Of a DNA stretch of 64,000 nt, positions 1 through 9,198 are shown one piece after another. A program made the position numbers and the translations under genes. Positions within the stretch are counted from its first letter, which is position 1, and every line of letters starts with the position of its first letter. The notes under the pieces were generated by a model, which saw only the letters and a program-made list of their open reading frames with translations, did no database searches and was not told the origin of the DNA. The DNA is from Bacillus sp. SLBN-46 (GTDB taxonomy: Bacteria > Bacillota > Bacilli > Bacillales > Cytobacillaceae), in NCBI RefSeq assembly GCF_031453555.1, contig NZ_JAVIZM010000001.1:2363001-2427000 (forward strand), read 5' to 3'.

Positions 1-967
1 AGCCGTTGATTTTATTTTAGGAGAAGAAGTTTCTGAATCAGAAATTGCAGCCTTTTTAATGGGCTTGAAATCTAAAGGAGAAACAGTGGAAGAAATAACA
101 GGTATTGTAAAAGCGATGAAAGCAAACACAGTGACATTTAAGAAGAAATTCTCAGGTGTTTTAGATAATTGTGGTACAGGTGGAGATGGTTCCTCGAGCT
201 TCAATATCAGTACTACCTCTGCTTTTGTTATTGCTAGTGCTGGCATTCCGGTTGCTAAACATGGGAATAGAAGTGTTTCCAGCAAGACAGGAAGTGCGGA
301 TGTACTTGAGTACTTAGGGATTAATTTAAATTTATCACCAGAAAGAACCGAAGATATTCTTCATGAAATTGGAGTATCCTTTTTGTTTGCTCCGAATGTC
401 CATCCCAAATTGAAAAAAGTTATGACAGTTAGAAAACAATTGAAAATCCCAACTGTTTTCAATTTTATTGGACCACTGACTAATCCAATGGAATTAGATT
501 ACCAATTGCTCGGTGTGTACAGAAGAGATTTACTTCCGGTATTTGCAGAAGTCTTGAATAAACTAGGTCGCAAACGTGCAACGGTAATAAATGGAGCTGG
601 ATTTATGGACGAAGCTTCACTTCAAGGGGAGAACTACATCACGGTCCTAGAGGACGGCATCATTACCAATCGGTCATTTTCCCCTGAAGAGGTTAATCTT
701 CCTCGATATGATAACAGCTGTATAAAGGGTGGAGATTCGAAGGAGAATGCTGAACTATTAATCAACGTTTTAAAAGGTGAGAAAGGTGCCCACCGTGATA
801 CTGTACTTCTTAATTCAGGAATTGGAATCTATACAGCTGGTAAAGCAACAACCATTCATAATGGAATTGAAATAGCTAGAGAAATGATTGATTCCGGCGC
901 TGCGTTTGAAAAGCTAAAAAAGCTGATTGAAAGAACTCAAGCAGTAGGACAGAAGGAGGCGATATAA
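1..967 (+). CDS. trpD: Anthranilate phosphoribosyltransferase TrpD (5' end outside window)
   Basis: Transfers phosphoribosyl from PRPP to anthranilate, the second step of tryptophan synthesis. The reading frame is already open at base 2, so the N-terminus lies upstream of the window. Family motifs are visible: GTGGDGSSSFNIS (PRPP loop), KHGNRSVSSKTGSAD (anthranilate and phosphate site) and FNFIGPLTNP. The ATG at 59 is internal. The stop at 965-967 directly abuts the GTG of trpC, and the trpC ribosome binding site (GAAGGAGG) lies inside trpD, which suggests translational coupling. Identification is secure; only the start is unknown. Confidence 0.96.
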   Translation, partial: AVDFILGEEVSESEIAAFLMGLKSKGETVEEITGIVKAMKANTVTFKKKFSGVLDNCGTGGDGSSSFNISTTSAFVIASAGIPVAKHGNRSVSSKTGSADVLEYLGINLNLSPERTEDILHEIGVSFLFAPNVHPKLKKVMTVRKQLKIPTVFNFIGPLTNPMELDYQLLGVYRRDLLPVFAEVLNKLGRKRATVINGAGFMDEASLQGENYITVLEDGIITNRSFSPEEVNLPRYDNSCIKGGDSKENAELLINVLKGEKGAHRDTVLLNSGIGIYTAGKATTIHNGIEIAREMIDSGAAFEKLKKLIERTQAVGQKEAI

Positions 968-1759
968 GTGGGGACCATCTTAGATAAAATTATTGAACAG
1001 AAAAAGAGAGAGGTTCTCCTTCTCCGTGAAGGAAATCGTCCTTTACACACTAAAATACATCCCCATAGGTCTCTTATTAAAAAATTGCAAACAGCACATG
1101 AAATTTCAATAATTGCAGAATTCAAACGTGCATCACCTTCTAAAGGGGTGATTAATAATACTACTCTCCCTGCTGAACAGGCAAGATTATATGAAGAGTA
1201 TGGGGCGTCTGCCATTTCTGTTTTAACAGATCATACGTTTTTTAAAGGGTCATTCACTGATTTATCGACGGTACGCGATACAGTGAATCTGCCGATTTTA
1301 TGTAAAGACTTTATTATTGATCCTATACAAATTGAATTTGCTGCAGCCAATGGAGCTGATATTATCTTGTTAATTGTTGCTGCATTAGATGAAAAAAGGC
1401 TAGTTGAGCTTTATGAATATGCTAAAGGATTAGGATTAGAGGTATTGGTAGAGGTTCATAATCAAGTTGAGCTAGAAAAAGCACTTAAAACGGGTGCAAA
1501 GCTAATTGGAATAAATAATCGAGATTTAAAGACTTTTCAAGTCTCCCTAGAGGTGACCGAAAAGATGGCATCTGCTGTTAAAAGCTCTGGAGCCTTTCTC
1601 ATAAGTGAAAGTGGAATCTTCCATCAAGAGGATGTTGAGAGAGTTAGAGATTCAGGAGCAAACGGCATCTTAGTGGGTGAGGCGTTAATGAAAAGTCCGG
1701 ATGTGAAACAATCATTTTTAAGCTTCCGTTTGCCCTTATCAAAAGAGGTAGGAAGATGA
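968..1759 (+). CDS. trpC: Indole-3-glycerol phosphate synthase TrpC
   Basis: Closes the ring of CdRP to give indole-3-glycerol phosphate. It is 263 aa, the usual size for the monofunctional Bacillus enzyme, with barrel motifs EFKRASPSKG, LCKDFIID, GINNRDL and SESGI. The start is GTG at 968, immediately after the trpD stop, with AGAAGGAGG about 10 bases upstream. The last codon overlaps trpF in an ATGA junction (1756-1759). It is the second gene in the window of a trpDCFBA run in B. subtilis order. Confidence 0.96.
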   Translation: MGTILDKIIEQKKREVLLLREGNRPLHTKIHPHRSLIKKLQTAHEISIIAEFKRASPSKGVINNTTLPAEQARLYEEYGASAISVLTDHTFFKGSFTDLSTVRDTVNLPILCKDFIIDPIQIEFAAANGADIILLIVAALDEKRLVELYEYAKGLGLEVLVEVHNQVELEKALKTGAKLIGINNRDLKTFQVSLEVTEKMASAVKSSGAFLISESGIFHQEDVERVRDSGANGILVGEALMKSPDVKQSFLSFRLPLSKEVGR

Positions 1760-2403
1760 AAGTTAAAATTTGCGGGATAACTGATGAATTAACAGGAATG
1801 GCTGCTGTCCAATTTGGAGCAGATGCAATAGGGCTCGTATTTGCTGAAAGTAAAAGAAGGATCCCAGTAGAAAGGGCAAAAGAAATTGTATTGCAACTAC
1901 CGGAACAAGTTTATAAGGTAGGTGTTTTTGTAAATGAAACAAAAGAGCAAATAGAAAAAATAGCTGCCTCTGTGGGACTTACTCATATCCAATTACATGG
2001 TGACGAAACAGCTGCTTTTTCTAAATCACTATCCTTACCTGTTATTAAAGGATTTAGTTTTCAAGACAACGATAGTTTGGGAGATATGGCTAATTTTCCA
2101 AGTGACTATATTTTAATCGACAGTCCTAAAGGTAAATATAGAGGTGGAAATGGAACTACATTTGAATGGGAAAAAGTGAATCAAAAATTAATTGAGGGAA
2201 AAAAAGTAATCCTAGCGGGTGGGCTGAATATCGAAAATGTAGAACAGGCAATCCACATTATCAAACCGTTTATGGTAGATGTAAGTTCTGGAGTAGAAAC
2301 GAATGGAATGAAGGATCTGGATAAAATTAAAGCCTTTATTGAAAAGGTCAAAGGTAGCTTAACGGGAGGGAAACAAAATGAACACATATACATTACCGAA
2401 TGA
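1756..2403 (+). CDS. trpF: Phosphoribosylanthranilate isomerase TrpF
   Basis: Amadori isomerase converting PRA to CdRP. It is 215 aa, a single TIM barrel beginning KVKICGIT, with IQLHGDE and DVSSGVE motifs and a C-terminal phosphate-binding loop. Overlaps trpC by four bases. Its 3' end overlaps trpB by 26 bases, and the trpB ribosome binding site (ACGGGAGG) lies inside trpF. Such tight packing fits one coupled operon. Confidence 0.95.
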   Translation: MKVKICGITDELTGMAAVQFGADAIGLVFAESKRRIPVERAKEIVLQLPEQVYKVGVFVNETKEQIEKIAASVGLTHIQLHGDETAAFSKSLSLPVIKGFSFQDNDSLGDMANFPSDYILIDSPKGKYRGGNGTTFEWEKVNQKLIEGKKVILAGGLNIENVEQAIHIIKPFMVDVSSGVETNGMKDLDKIKAFIEKVKGSLTGGKQNEHIYITE

Positions 2404-3577
2404 AAAAGGACATTATGGGAAATTTGGAGGAAGATTTGTTCCTGAAACACTCATGAAAGCAGTGATTGAACTTGATGAAGCTTATAAAAAGGCAAAAAAT
2501 GATCCGAGTTTCCAAGAAGAGATTAATCGATTATTAAAGGACTATGTCGGAAGAGAAACCCCTTTATATTTTGCAGAAAACCTTACAAAATATGCTGGTG
2601 GAGCAAAAATTTACTTAAAAAGAGAAGATTTAAACCATACAGGTGCACATAAAATTAATAACGCTATTGGTCAAGCATTGCTAGCTGTACGTATGGGAAA
2701 AAGAAAAATTGTGGCTGAAACGGGAGCAGGCCAGCATGGTGTAGCAACGGCTACTGTTTGTGCCCTATTAAACCTTGATTGCATTATCTTCATGGGGGAG
2801 GAAGATATCAAAAGGCAGGCATTAAATGTATTTAGGATGGAATTACTCGGTGCAAAGGTTGTTAGTGTTACATCAGGTAGTGCTACATTGAAGGATGCCG
2901 TTAATGAGGCCCTAAGATACTGGGTAGCAAATGTTGATGATACTCATTATTTATTAGGATCAGTTATGGGGCCACATCCATTTCCTCAGATGGTAAGAGA
3001 CTTCCAGAGTGTTATTGGTAAAGAGACCAAGGTGCAATTTTTACAAGCCCAGGGTGTCCTTCCGGATGCTGTGGTAGCATGTATCGGCGGAGGAAGTAAT
3101 GCAGCCGGGATGTTCTATCCATTTATAGAGGATGAAAGGGTCAGTCTCTATGGAGTAGAAGCAGCAGGACAGGGTGTGGATACAGAATATCACGCAGCTT
3201 CTTTAACGAAGGGAAAACCAGGAGTTTTACATGGTGCATTAATGTATTTACTGCAGGATCAAGATGGTCAAATTCAAGAAGCGCATTCGATTTCGGCTGG
3301 TCTTGATTATCCAGGTGTTGGACCAGAGCACAGCTATTTAAAGGATATCGGTCGAGCAAACTATCATTCTATTACCGATAATGAAGCACTTGATGCTTTT
3401 CGTCTTCTATCGAAGCTAGAAGGAATTATTCCAGCTTTAGAAAGTTCACATGCAGTTGCCTTTGCTGTAAAACTTGCCGCTGAAATGCAAGATACACAAA
3501 ACATTGTCGTTTGTTTATCAGGACGTGGAGATAAAGATGTAGATACTGTGAAAACTAGGCTTGAAGGGGAGAAATAA
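2378..3577 (+). CDS. trpB: Tryptophan synthase beta chain TrpB
   Basis: PLP-dependent enzyme that condenses indole with serine; works as an alpha2-beta2 complex with TrpA. It is 399 aa, normal for TrpB1. The PLP lysine sits in HTGAHKINN, the glycine-rich phosphate-binding loop is GGGSNA, and AETGAGQHG is also present. The start ATG at 2378 is inside the end of trpF, preceded by GGGAGGGAAACAA. The gene ends one base before the trpA start. Confidence 0.97.
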   Translation: MNTYTLPNEKGHYGKFGGRFVPETLMKAVIELDEAYKKAKNDPSFQEEINRLLKDYVGRETPLYFAENLTKYAGGAKIYLKREDLNHTGAHKINNAIGQALLAVRMGKRKIVAETGAGQHGVATATVCALLNLDCIIFMGEEDIKRQALNVFRMELLGAKVVSVTSGSATLKDAVNEALRYWVANVDDTHYLLGSVMGPHPFPQMVRDFQSVIGKETKVQFLQAQGVLPDAVVACIGGGSNAAGMFYPFIEDERVSLYGVEAAGQGVDTEYHAASLTKGKPGVLHGALMYLLQDQDGQIQEAHSISAGLDYPGVGPEHSYLKDIGRANYHSITDNEALDAFRLLSKLEGIIPALESSHAVAFAVKLAAEMQDTQNIVVCLSGRGDKDVDTVKTRLEGEK

Positions 3578-3578
3578 A

Positions 3579-4364
3579 ATGAATCGTTTACAACATACCT
3601 TTTCTTTATTAAAGACAAATAAGAGAAAGGCTTTCGTTCCCTACATAATGGCTGGGGATGGAGGATTAGATAATTTAGTTAATCGGATGGTATTATTAGA
3701 GAAATTCGGTGCAACGGCAATAGAACTAGGTGTACCATTTTCAGATCCAGTGGCTGACGGGCCAACCATTCAACGTGCTGGGATAAGAGCTCTTGAAAAT
3801 GGGACCACTTTAAAAGGAATCATTTCAGAAGTGGCAAAAGCACGGAGGTTTGTATCTATACCTATTATTCTTATGACCTACCTTAATCCAATATATTCTT
3901 TTGGGATAGAGGCTTTTGTTAAAGAGATAAGTGATGCAGGTGTCGATGGTTGTATTATTCCAGACCTTCCTATTGAAGAGGAGGACATGATTGCACCAAA
4001 TCTAGAGAATGTTGATGTGGAATTAATTCGCTTAGTCACTCCAACCACTCCTAGGGAGCGAATCAAATTAATATCCAGTAAGGGTAATGGATTTTTATAT
4101 GCAGTAACTGTAAAGGGAATAACGGGGGTTAGAAATGAATATGATGCTGAATTGTATCAATTTCTAAACTCGGTACAAGAGATAAGTCTAATACCGGTGC
4201 TTGCTGGTTTTGGAATTTCCAGTGAAGAGCAAATTAATGAGTTAACCAAACACTGTGATGGGGTAATCGTAGGGAGTAAAATAGTGGATTTATTTGAGAC
4301 AAACAATCTGGACGAGATGGAAGGGTTGATGTCCAGCTTTAAACAAAAATCGAAAATAATTTAA
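3579..4364 (+). CDS. trpA: Tryptophan synthase alpha chain TrpA
   Basis: Cleaves indole-3-glycerol phosphate to indole and G3P; indole is tunnelled to TrpB. The ATG at 3579 (MNRLQHTF) gives 261 aa and has GAAGGGGAG at 3562-3570 as its ribosome binding site. A longer frame from TTG 3561 would start within that site and is rejected. Catalytic motifs ELGVPFSDPVADGP and DGCIIPDLP are intact. Last gene of the trp operon, followed after two bases by a large terminator structure. Confidence 0.95.
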   Translation: MNRLQHTFSLLKTNKRKAFVPYIMAGDGGLDNLVNRMVLLEKFGATAIELGVPFSDPVADGPTIQRAGIRALENGTTLKGIISEVAKARRFVSIPIILMTYLNPIYSFGIEAFVKEISDAGVDGCIIPDLPIEEEDMIAPNLENVDVELIRLVTPTTPRERIKLISSKGNGFLYAVTVKGITGVRNEYDAELYQFLNSVQEISLIPVLAGFGISSEEQINELTKHCDGVIVGSKIVDLFETNNLDEMEGLMSSFKQKSKII

Positions 4365-4366
4365 GT

Positions 4367-4497
4367 AAAAAAGAGGCTGACTCAAAAGCAAAGGTGTCTG
4401 ACCCCACAATTCAATATCTAGTTAAAACCTAGTGAAATCTAGTCTGGATATTGTTTTTTTAGTGGTGTCAGACCCCTTATGAGTCAGCCTCTTTTTT
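4367..4497 (+). terminator. Nested terminator of the trp operon
   Basis: A perfect 18-bp inverted repeat (4367-4384 with 4480-4497, core AAGAGGCTGACTCA) encloses about 95 bases, and the right arm ends in T6. Inside are a second inverted pair, CAATATC (4412-4418) and GATATTG (4447-4453), and two near-identical direct 13-mers, GGTGTCTGACCCC (4393-4405) and GGTGTCAGACCCC (4464-4476). The size and layering suggest a simple terminator invaded or extended by a small repeat. Confidence 0.75.
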
Positions 4498-4596
4498 GTA
4501 CGTGTCATTTGTTACAGCCGAAAGAAGCTATATTTACTATAATTTGGTTGATGATTTTATCTTGAAAGTCAGCCTTATTATAAGGATGGGGAAATA

Positions 4597-5013
4597 ATGA
4601 AGGCTTATGAAACGGTCATGTTTATTCATCCAGATAAGAATCCCATATCATTAATTGCTACTCAAGAGGGCATAAGTGGAATTTCTTATCAGGTACGTGT
4701 TAATTTTGAAAAAAAAAGATTTGCTTCATTAGAATGGAAATCCAATAGGTATGGTCAGCCATTTTCAAATATTAATTTGGCTAAACCAGGGAGTTTAGAT
4801 GTGTTCAAAAGAGAAATTTATTCGATGAATTTATGGGATTGGAAACCTTGTTATCAAAAAGAGACAGGTATTATTCTCGGAGGAACGTACTGGTCCGTTA
4901 AATTAAAAACAAAAGGAAAGGTTTATGAAAGTGAAGGGACAGAATACTATCCTCCTAATTGGGATAAGTTCTGTCAGGAAGTTGAAAAGTTAACAGGTAC
5001 ACCATTTCGCTAA
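4597..5013 (+). CDS. Hypothetical protein, 138 aa
   Basis: Not recognised. ATG at 4597 is preceded by AAGGATGGGG at a workable distance. The protein is soluble-looking with no signal peptide or membrane segment, rich in Trp and Tyr in its second half (LWDWKPCYQK, TYWSVKL, YYPPNWDKF), with a single Cys pair that does not form a clear metal motif. It stands alone between the trp terminator and mnmH. Codon use resembles the neighbours, so it is probably an expressed, lineage-specific gene. Confidence 0.7.
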   Translation: MKAYETVMFIHPDKNPISLIATQEGISGISYQVRVNFEKKRFASLEWKSNRYGQPFSNINLAKPGSLDVFKREIYSMNLWDWKPCYQKETGIILGGTYWSVKLKTKGKVYESEGTEYYPPNWDKFCQEVEKLTGTPFR

Positions 5014-5050
5014 TTGAAGATGGAATGATACGATAGGCATATTCTACTTC

Positions 5051-5079
5051 TTGATAGTGATATCTAACTCCTATATAAT
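5051..5079 (+). promoter_or_regulatory. Sigma-A promoter of mnmH
   Basis: TTGATA (5051-5056) and TATAAT (5074-5079) separated by exactly 17 bp. Predicted transcription starts near 5086, leaving an untranslated leader of about 148 nt before mnmH. Confidence 0.6.
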
Positions 5080-5150
5080 ATAGTTATACGTATTATGAAA
5101 TCTTTCTTAGAATACGTAATTTATTCGTTCGATAGGTCTTGTTATGTTTG

Positions 5151-5190
5151 AAACTTCCCGTTGTGGAAGTTTTGTTTGTTTCTAAACAAA
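5151..5190 (+). promoter_or_regulatory. Two hairpins in the mnmH leader
   Basis: AAACTTCC (5151-5158) pairs with GGAAGTTT (5165-5172) around a 6-nt loop, followed at once by TTTGTTT (5175-5181) pairing with AAACAAA (5184-5190). Both lie in the leader between promoter and mnmH. The first could be a weak terminator or an RNA switch element; no known riboswitch was recognised. Confidence 0.4.
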
Positions 5191-5233
5191 TATTTTATGG
5201 GGATGACCCATTTTCTGTAGGAGTGCAATATAG

Positions 5234-6310
5234 ATGAAAGAAATTACTGTTGAAAATCTTTTTACGCTAAAATCCCCAATTATTATTGATATACGTTCGC
5301 CGATTGAGTTTAAAGACGGTGCGATACCTGGAGCAATTAATGTCCCATTATTTTCAGATGAAGAGCGGCATGAGATTGGTATTATCTACAAGCATGAAGG
5401 TCAGGCTGCAGCAAAGTGGAGAGCAATGGAACTCATCTCACCTAAAATCCCCAAATTGTTACATACCATTAAAGACCATCATACCAATGGGGAATTAGTC
5501 ATCCATTGTTGGCGTGGTGGGATGCGAAGTAATGCAGTTGTGACTTTCCTGGAATTTGCGGGGATATATGCGTGGCGGTTAATCGGTGGGTATAAAGCAT
5601 ATAGACACCATATACTTGAAAAAATACCGACAATCATTCCCCAAAATGCAGTAGTAATCCATGGAATGACAGGTGTAGGAAAAACAGAGGTGCTAAAGCT
5701 TCTGAAACAAAGGAGTTATCCAATCTTAGATCTTGAAGAGATGGCTGGGCATCGTGGGTCAATTTTTGGCACCATTGGTCTAGGTGAGGGTCATAACCAA
5801 AAAACTTTTGACTCGCTCTTATTTAAAGGGCTTCAGGAAATACAAGGATCAAATTATTTTCTTGTTGAGGCCGAAAGTAAACGAATTGGAAAAGCTGTTC
5901 AACCTGAGGAGCTAATGGATATCAAATTTAAGGGGATAAATATTTATATTCATTCTCCTCTTGAACAAAGAGTGCAGCAACTAATTTCCGAATATGTACT
6001 GCCATATGAGAATGAACCATGGTATGAGAGTAAAATATCAAGTAATATAGAGAAGGTATTAAAACGAGTCAGGGATTTGGAAGTAAGAAGCAAACTATTA
6101 GGCTATTTAGATGAAAAAAACTATCACGAATTAATTCAAATCCTACTGGAACATTATTACGACCCTCGTTATGATCATGCAAGACAAGAATACGAAGGAG
6201 AATTCTACGATATTTTTGCCGATAACCCGGTTGATGCAGCCGAAAAAGTTGAAAAAAAGCTTACTGACCTATCCTTTCGAGCACAAATCGAAACAAATAA
6301 ATTCATGTAA
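5234..6310 (+). CDS. mnmH: tRNA 2-selenouridine(34) synthase MnmH
   Basis: Replaces sulfur by selenium in the wobble 2-thiouridine of tRNAs for Lys, Glu and Gln, using selenophosphate from SelD. It is 358 aa. An N-terminal rhodanese domain carries the catalytic Cys92 in HCWRGGMRS, and a P-loop domain follows (GMTGVGKT, residues 144-151). Both halves are complete. Its presence implies that the cell makes selenophosphate, which agrees with the selenocysteine formate dehydrogenase later in the window. No selD lies beside it here. Confidence 0.93.
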   Translation: MKEITVENLFTLKSPIIIDIRSPIEFKDGAIPGAINVPLFSDEERHEIGIIYKHEGQAAAKWRAMELISPKIPKLLHTIKDHHTNGELVIHCWRGGMRSNAVVTFLEFAGIYAWRLIGGYKAYRHHILEKIPTIIPQNAVVIHGMTGVGKTEVLKLLKQRSYPILDLEEMAGHRGSIFGTIGLGEGHNQKTFDSLLFKGLQEIQGSNYFLVEAESKRIGKAVQPEELMDIKFKGINIYIHSPLEQRVQQLISEYVLPYENEPWYESKISSNIEKVLKRVRDLEVRSKLLGYLDEKNYHELIQILLEHYYDPRYDHARQEYEGEFYDIFADNPVDAAEKVEKKLTDLSFRAQIETNKFM

Positions 6311-6332
6311 TACTTAAAACTCGGCTAAGAAG

Positions 6333-6359
6333 AGGCGGACTCAGAAAATGAGTCTGCCT
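6333..6359 (+). terminator. mnmH terminator
   Basis: AGGCGGACTCA (6333-6343) pairs with TGAGTCTGCCT (6349-6359) with one G-T pair and a GAAAA loop, followed by TTTTCTTT. Shares the AGGCNGACTCA core with the trp terminator. Confidence 0.85.
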
Positions 6360-6522
6360 TTTCTTTATCATATACTTTCTAAGAAAATTCTAATCTCCCT
6401 CTCATCATGGTCTCCTTTCAAAAAGGTAAAATGTTTTTATTAATCCTTTTAATCCACCTACTTCTTCCCTACCAATTATTCCATGTGTATGTTTCAAAAT
6501 GTATAGTAAGGAGGAATGTAAC

Positions 6523-6651
6523 ATGTTATGGGTTAGACTAATTATGGTTGGATTTTTCTCTTTAACAGCACTTTCTCTCATGTCATATCAATCAGTTGAA
6601 ATTCTTCATGCATTTATTGATTTTTTTAAAGACAAACATCAGTTAAAATAG
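6523..6651 (+). CDS. Small membrane protein, 42 aa
   Basis: ATG at 6523 follows a strong AAGGAGG (6507-6514) at good spacing. The peptide has one hydrophobic helix (LIMVGFFSLTALSLM, residues 6-20) and a charged C-terminus ending KDKHQLK. Not recognised. It lies 28 bases upstream of the response-regulator gene on the same strand and could be an accessory peptide of that system, but this is inference from position only. Confidence 0.6.
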   Translation: MLWVRLIMVGFFSLTALSLMSYQSVEILHAFIDFFKDKHQLK

Positions 6652-6679
6652 TAATCAAAAATGAATTGAGCGTGGATGT

Positions 6680-7357
6680 ATGCAAAATATACTAATTATT
6701 GAAGATGAAAAGAATTTAGCTAGATTTATTGAGCTTGAACTGAATCATGATGGTTACAACACCACCGTTTCAGCAAATGGACGAAGTGGATTAGAATTGG
6801 CTCTCTCAAAAACTTGGGATGCCATTCTACTCGATTTAATGCTTCCAGAATTAAATGGAATGGAGGTGTGCCGTAGAATTAGACAGGCGAATAAAACGAT
6901 TCCCATCATTATGATAACGGCAAGAGACAGTGTACTTGATCGTGTTTCTGGATTAGATAGTGGGGCAGATGATTATATAGTTAAGCCATTTGCTATTGAA
7001 GAATTATTGGCGAGATTAAGGTCCTTGTTTCGAAGAATAGAGGCAATCAATTCAAATGAATTAACAACGCTCACCTTTAAGGATTTAGAAGTAGAACTTG
7101 AATCATGTATTGTAAAAAAAGCAGGAAAAATAATTGGTCTTACTAAGCGAGAGTTTGACTTATTAATTATTTTTATGAGTAATATTAACATTGTATTAAC
7201 AAGAGAAGTCCTATTAAATAAAGTCTGGGGTTACAGTACTGGTGTAGAAACCAACGTTGTAGATGTATATGTCCGATATTTAAGAAACAAAATAGATGAT
7301 CAAGTTAATGGAAGCTACATTCATACAGTACGCGGTACAGGATATGTAATGAGATGA
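6680..7357 (+). CDS. arlR: OmpR-family response regulator, ArlR-like
   Basis: DNA-binding response regulator of 225 aa. The receiver domain (about 1-120) has the acidic pocket (EDE at 8-10), phosphoacceptor Asp52 in LLDLMLP, and the conserved Lys in DYIVKPF. The C-terminal winged helix (about 130-225) ends HTVRGTGYVMR. The N-terminus (NLARFIELELNHDGY) and GLDSGADDYIVKPF strongly resemble staphylococcal ArlR and Bacillus YkoG-type regulators. The stop overlaps the kinase start in ATGA. Target genes cannot be read from the sequence. Confidence 0.88.
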   Translation: MQNILIIEDEKNLARFIELELNHDGYNTTVSANGRSGLELALSKTWDAILLDLMLPELNGMEVCRRIRQANKTIPIIMITARDSVLDRVSGLDSGADDYIVKPFAIEELLARLRSLFRRIEAINSNELTTLTFKDLEVELESCIVKKAGKIIGLTKREFDLLIIFMSNINIVLTREVLLNKVWGYSTGVETNVVDVYVRYLRNKIDDQVNGSYIHTVRGTGYVMR

Positions 7358-8769
7358 TTAAGAAAATAACACGAATATTTAATAGATTGCCATGGCAAAC
7401 CAAATTGGTGCTAAGTGGTTCATCAGCCATTTTTCTGACGTTCTTCTTGTTTAGTTTTTTAGAATATCATACTGTTTCGAAATGGATGATGAATCGTGAG
7501 GAAATGGCTATTAATCGAACGATTAAGGATATTGCCACCTTTTATAAAGCAAGGGCGGAAACGTTAAACCGTACTGATATAATTGATAGTGATGACTTTT
7601 TAAGGAACATGAATGACAAAGACCAATTAATTCGAGTCTATGACAATAAGGGGAATATTCTAGTATCTGATAAAAACGGTAACTTTCCTGTACTGGAGCC
7701 TGTTCCGACGAGGGTTAGTACAACCGATAGGATTTCAATTGAGGGAAAAGAGGCTATTGTAGCAAGATACCCAATCAATGGAGACAAATTTAAAGGGACA
7801 CTAGAGGTTGTCCGTCATTTAAATAACTATCATAAAATGATGAGCAATCTCTTTTGGGTAATGACTATCTTTGGAATCGCAGCAATCCTATTTAGTGCTA
7901 TTAGCGGCCTAATCCTTGCTAAACAGTTGCTCCGGCCTGTTAGACGGTTAGCAAGAGGAATGAAAAAAATAAAGGAAGATGGCTTTCAGGGAAGAGTAGA
8001 GGTCTATAAACAAAAGGATGATTTAACTGAACTTACAAATGTGTTTAATGAAATGATGGACGAAATTGAAAAATCCTTCCAGGCCCAAAAACAATTTGTA
8101 GAGGATGCTTCTCATGAACTAAGGACACCTGTTTCTATTCTGGAGGGCCACCTTTCCTTATTAAATCGGTGGGGAAAAAAGGATCCTGTTATTTTAGAAG
8201 AATCATTAGATGCTTCATTACAAGAACTATCAAGATTAAAAAAGTTAATTAACGACCTCTTAGTGTTAACACGTGCAGAAAACCAAAGAGTTGTAACTGC
8301 TGAGAAATCAGATATTGTTGACCTTGTTCTAAAAATAATTAGTAAACTTGAAATCATTCATCCGGATTATCAGTTTGAAATTAAAATGGAAAAGCATTTA
8401 CCAATGATTTCTATTGCAGAACATCATTTTGAACAAATATTAATTATTTTATTAGATAATTCAATAAAGTACTCGAATGGGAATAAAATAATCTCTATTT
8501 CTGCAGTCCGAGAAGAGGGGGATGTGATTGTCTCTGTTTCAGATCAAGGGATTGGGATTGCTAATGAGGATATCCCAGACGTGTTTAACCGTTTTTATCG
8601 AGTAGATAAAGCACGTGTTCGTGAAAACGGTGGTACGGGTTTAGGCCTTTCTATTGCTAAGCAGCTAGTAATAAAATACAATGGGTCAATATTAATTGAA
8701 AGTAAAGAAGGTATTGGAACAAAAGTGAGTATTTCTATACCAATCGTCGCTAATAAAGGGGAATCTTGA
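7354..8769 (+). CDS. arlS: Membrane sensor histidine kinase, ArlS-like
   Basis: Partner of the preceding regulator, 471 aa. Two membrane helices (about 18-38 and 166-188) flank an extracytoplasmic sensor segment, followed by HAMP, HisKA with phosphoacceptor His254 in DASHELRTP, and an HATPase domain with NSIKYSN, DQGIGI and GGTGLGLSIAK. The segment EGHLSLLNRWGKKDP after the H-box is characteristic of the ArlS group, which controls adhesion and wall functions in staphylococci. The ligand here is unknown. Confidence 0.88.
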   Translation: MIKKITRIFNRLPWQTKLVLSGSSAIFLTFFLFSFLEYHTVSKWMMNREEMAINRTIKDIATFYKARAETLNRTDIIDSDDFLRNMNDKDQLIRVYDNKGNILVSDKNGNFPVLEPVPTRVSTTDRISIEGKEAIVARYPINGDKFKGTLEVVRHLNNYHKMMSNLFWVMTIFGIAAILFSAISGLILAKQLLRPVRRLARGMKKIKEDGFQGRVEVYKQKDDLTELTNVFNEMMDEIEKSFQAQKQFVEDASHELRTPVSILEGHLSLLNRWGKKDPVILEESLDASLQELSRLKKLINDLLVLTRAENQRVVTAEKSDIVDLVLKIISKLEIIHPDYQFEIKMEKHLPMISIAEHHFEQILIILLDNSIKYSNGNKIISISAVREEGDVIVSVSDQGIGIANEDIPDVFNRFYRVDKARVRENGGTGLGLSIAKQLVIKYNGSILIESKEGIGTKVSISIPIVANKGES

Positions 8770-8793
8770 TACCAAGGATAAAAATGAAAAAAA

Positions 8794-8817
8794 ACCGCTG
8801 AAATATGTTTCAGCGGT
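8794..8817. terminator. Bidirectional terminator between arlS and the sda-like gene
   Basis: ACCGCTGAAA (8794-8803) pairs with TTTCAGCGGT (8808-8817), loop TATG. Runs of A before and T after allow it to serve the two convergent genes. Confidence 0.8.
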
Positions 8818-8834
8818 CTTTCAATGTTAGAAAG

Positions 8835-8969
8835 CTAACGTTTCTTAATCGGCCTTAGTCCACGACGTTGAATCTCATCTTTTAGAATCTTAATCCATTC
8901 CTTTTCCTTACCTGACTTTAATGCATCCCGATACGAAACAACCAATTGCTCGTTACTCATAATTTTCAA
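8835..8969 (-). CDS. sda: Sda-like sporulation histidine kinase inhibitor, 44 aa
   Basis: Small helical-hairpin protein that in B. subtilis blocks autophosphorylation of KinA/KinB when replication is disturbed. The start is TTG at 8969, ten bases after AGGAGG; the first ATG in frame would be 19 bases away. The core SNEQLVVSYRDAL and KDEIQRRGL match the Sda pattern (SDELL..SY...A and ENEIKRRSL). It lies convergent with arlS. Identification is by motif resemblance in a very short protein. Confidence 0.75.
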   Translation of the reverse strand: MKIMSNEQLVVSYRDALKSGKEKEWIKILKDEIQRRGLRPIKKR

Positions 8970-9112
8970 GTTAAGAAGTCCTCCTTGGAATGTGGATTGA
9001 ATATTCAGTTTTTATTATTGTAATGGTTTTCATCCACTTTGAGAACCCTTATTTATCATTTTTTTTAAGGTTCACAAACTTGTAAAAAAAGGAAAAATAT
9101 ATTTTAAAAATA

Positions 9113-9160
9113 TTGAATATTCTCATAAATATGGTAACATACTTTTGAAAGCGTTTTAAT
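9113..9160 (+). promoter_or_regulatory. Promoter with overlapping cre-like site for acyl-CoA ligase
   Basis: TTGAAT (9113-9118), 16 bp, TAACAT (9135-9140). Just downstream, TTGAAAGCGTTTTAAT (9145-9160) matches the CcpA cre consensus WTGNNARCGNWWWCAW at all but one position. A site over the start of transcription would give catabolite repression. Confidence 0.5.
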
Positions 9161-9198
9161 TTGTCGCTTGGTTTACTTGTATTGAGGGGGATGAAAAA

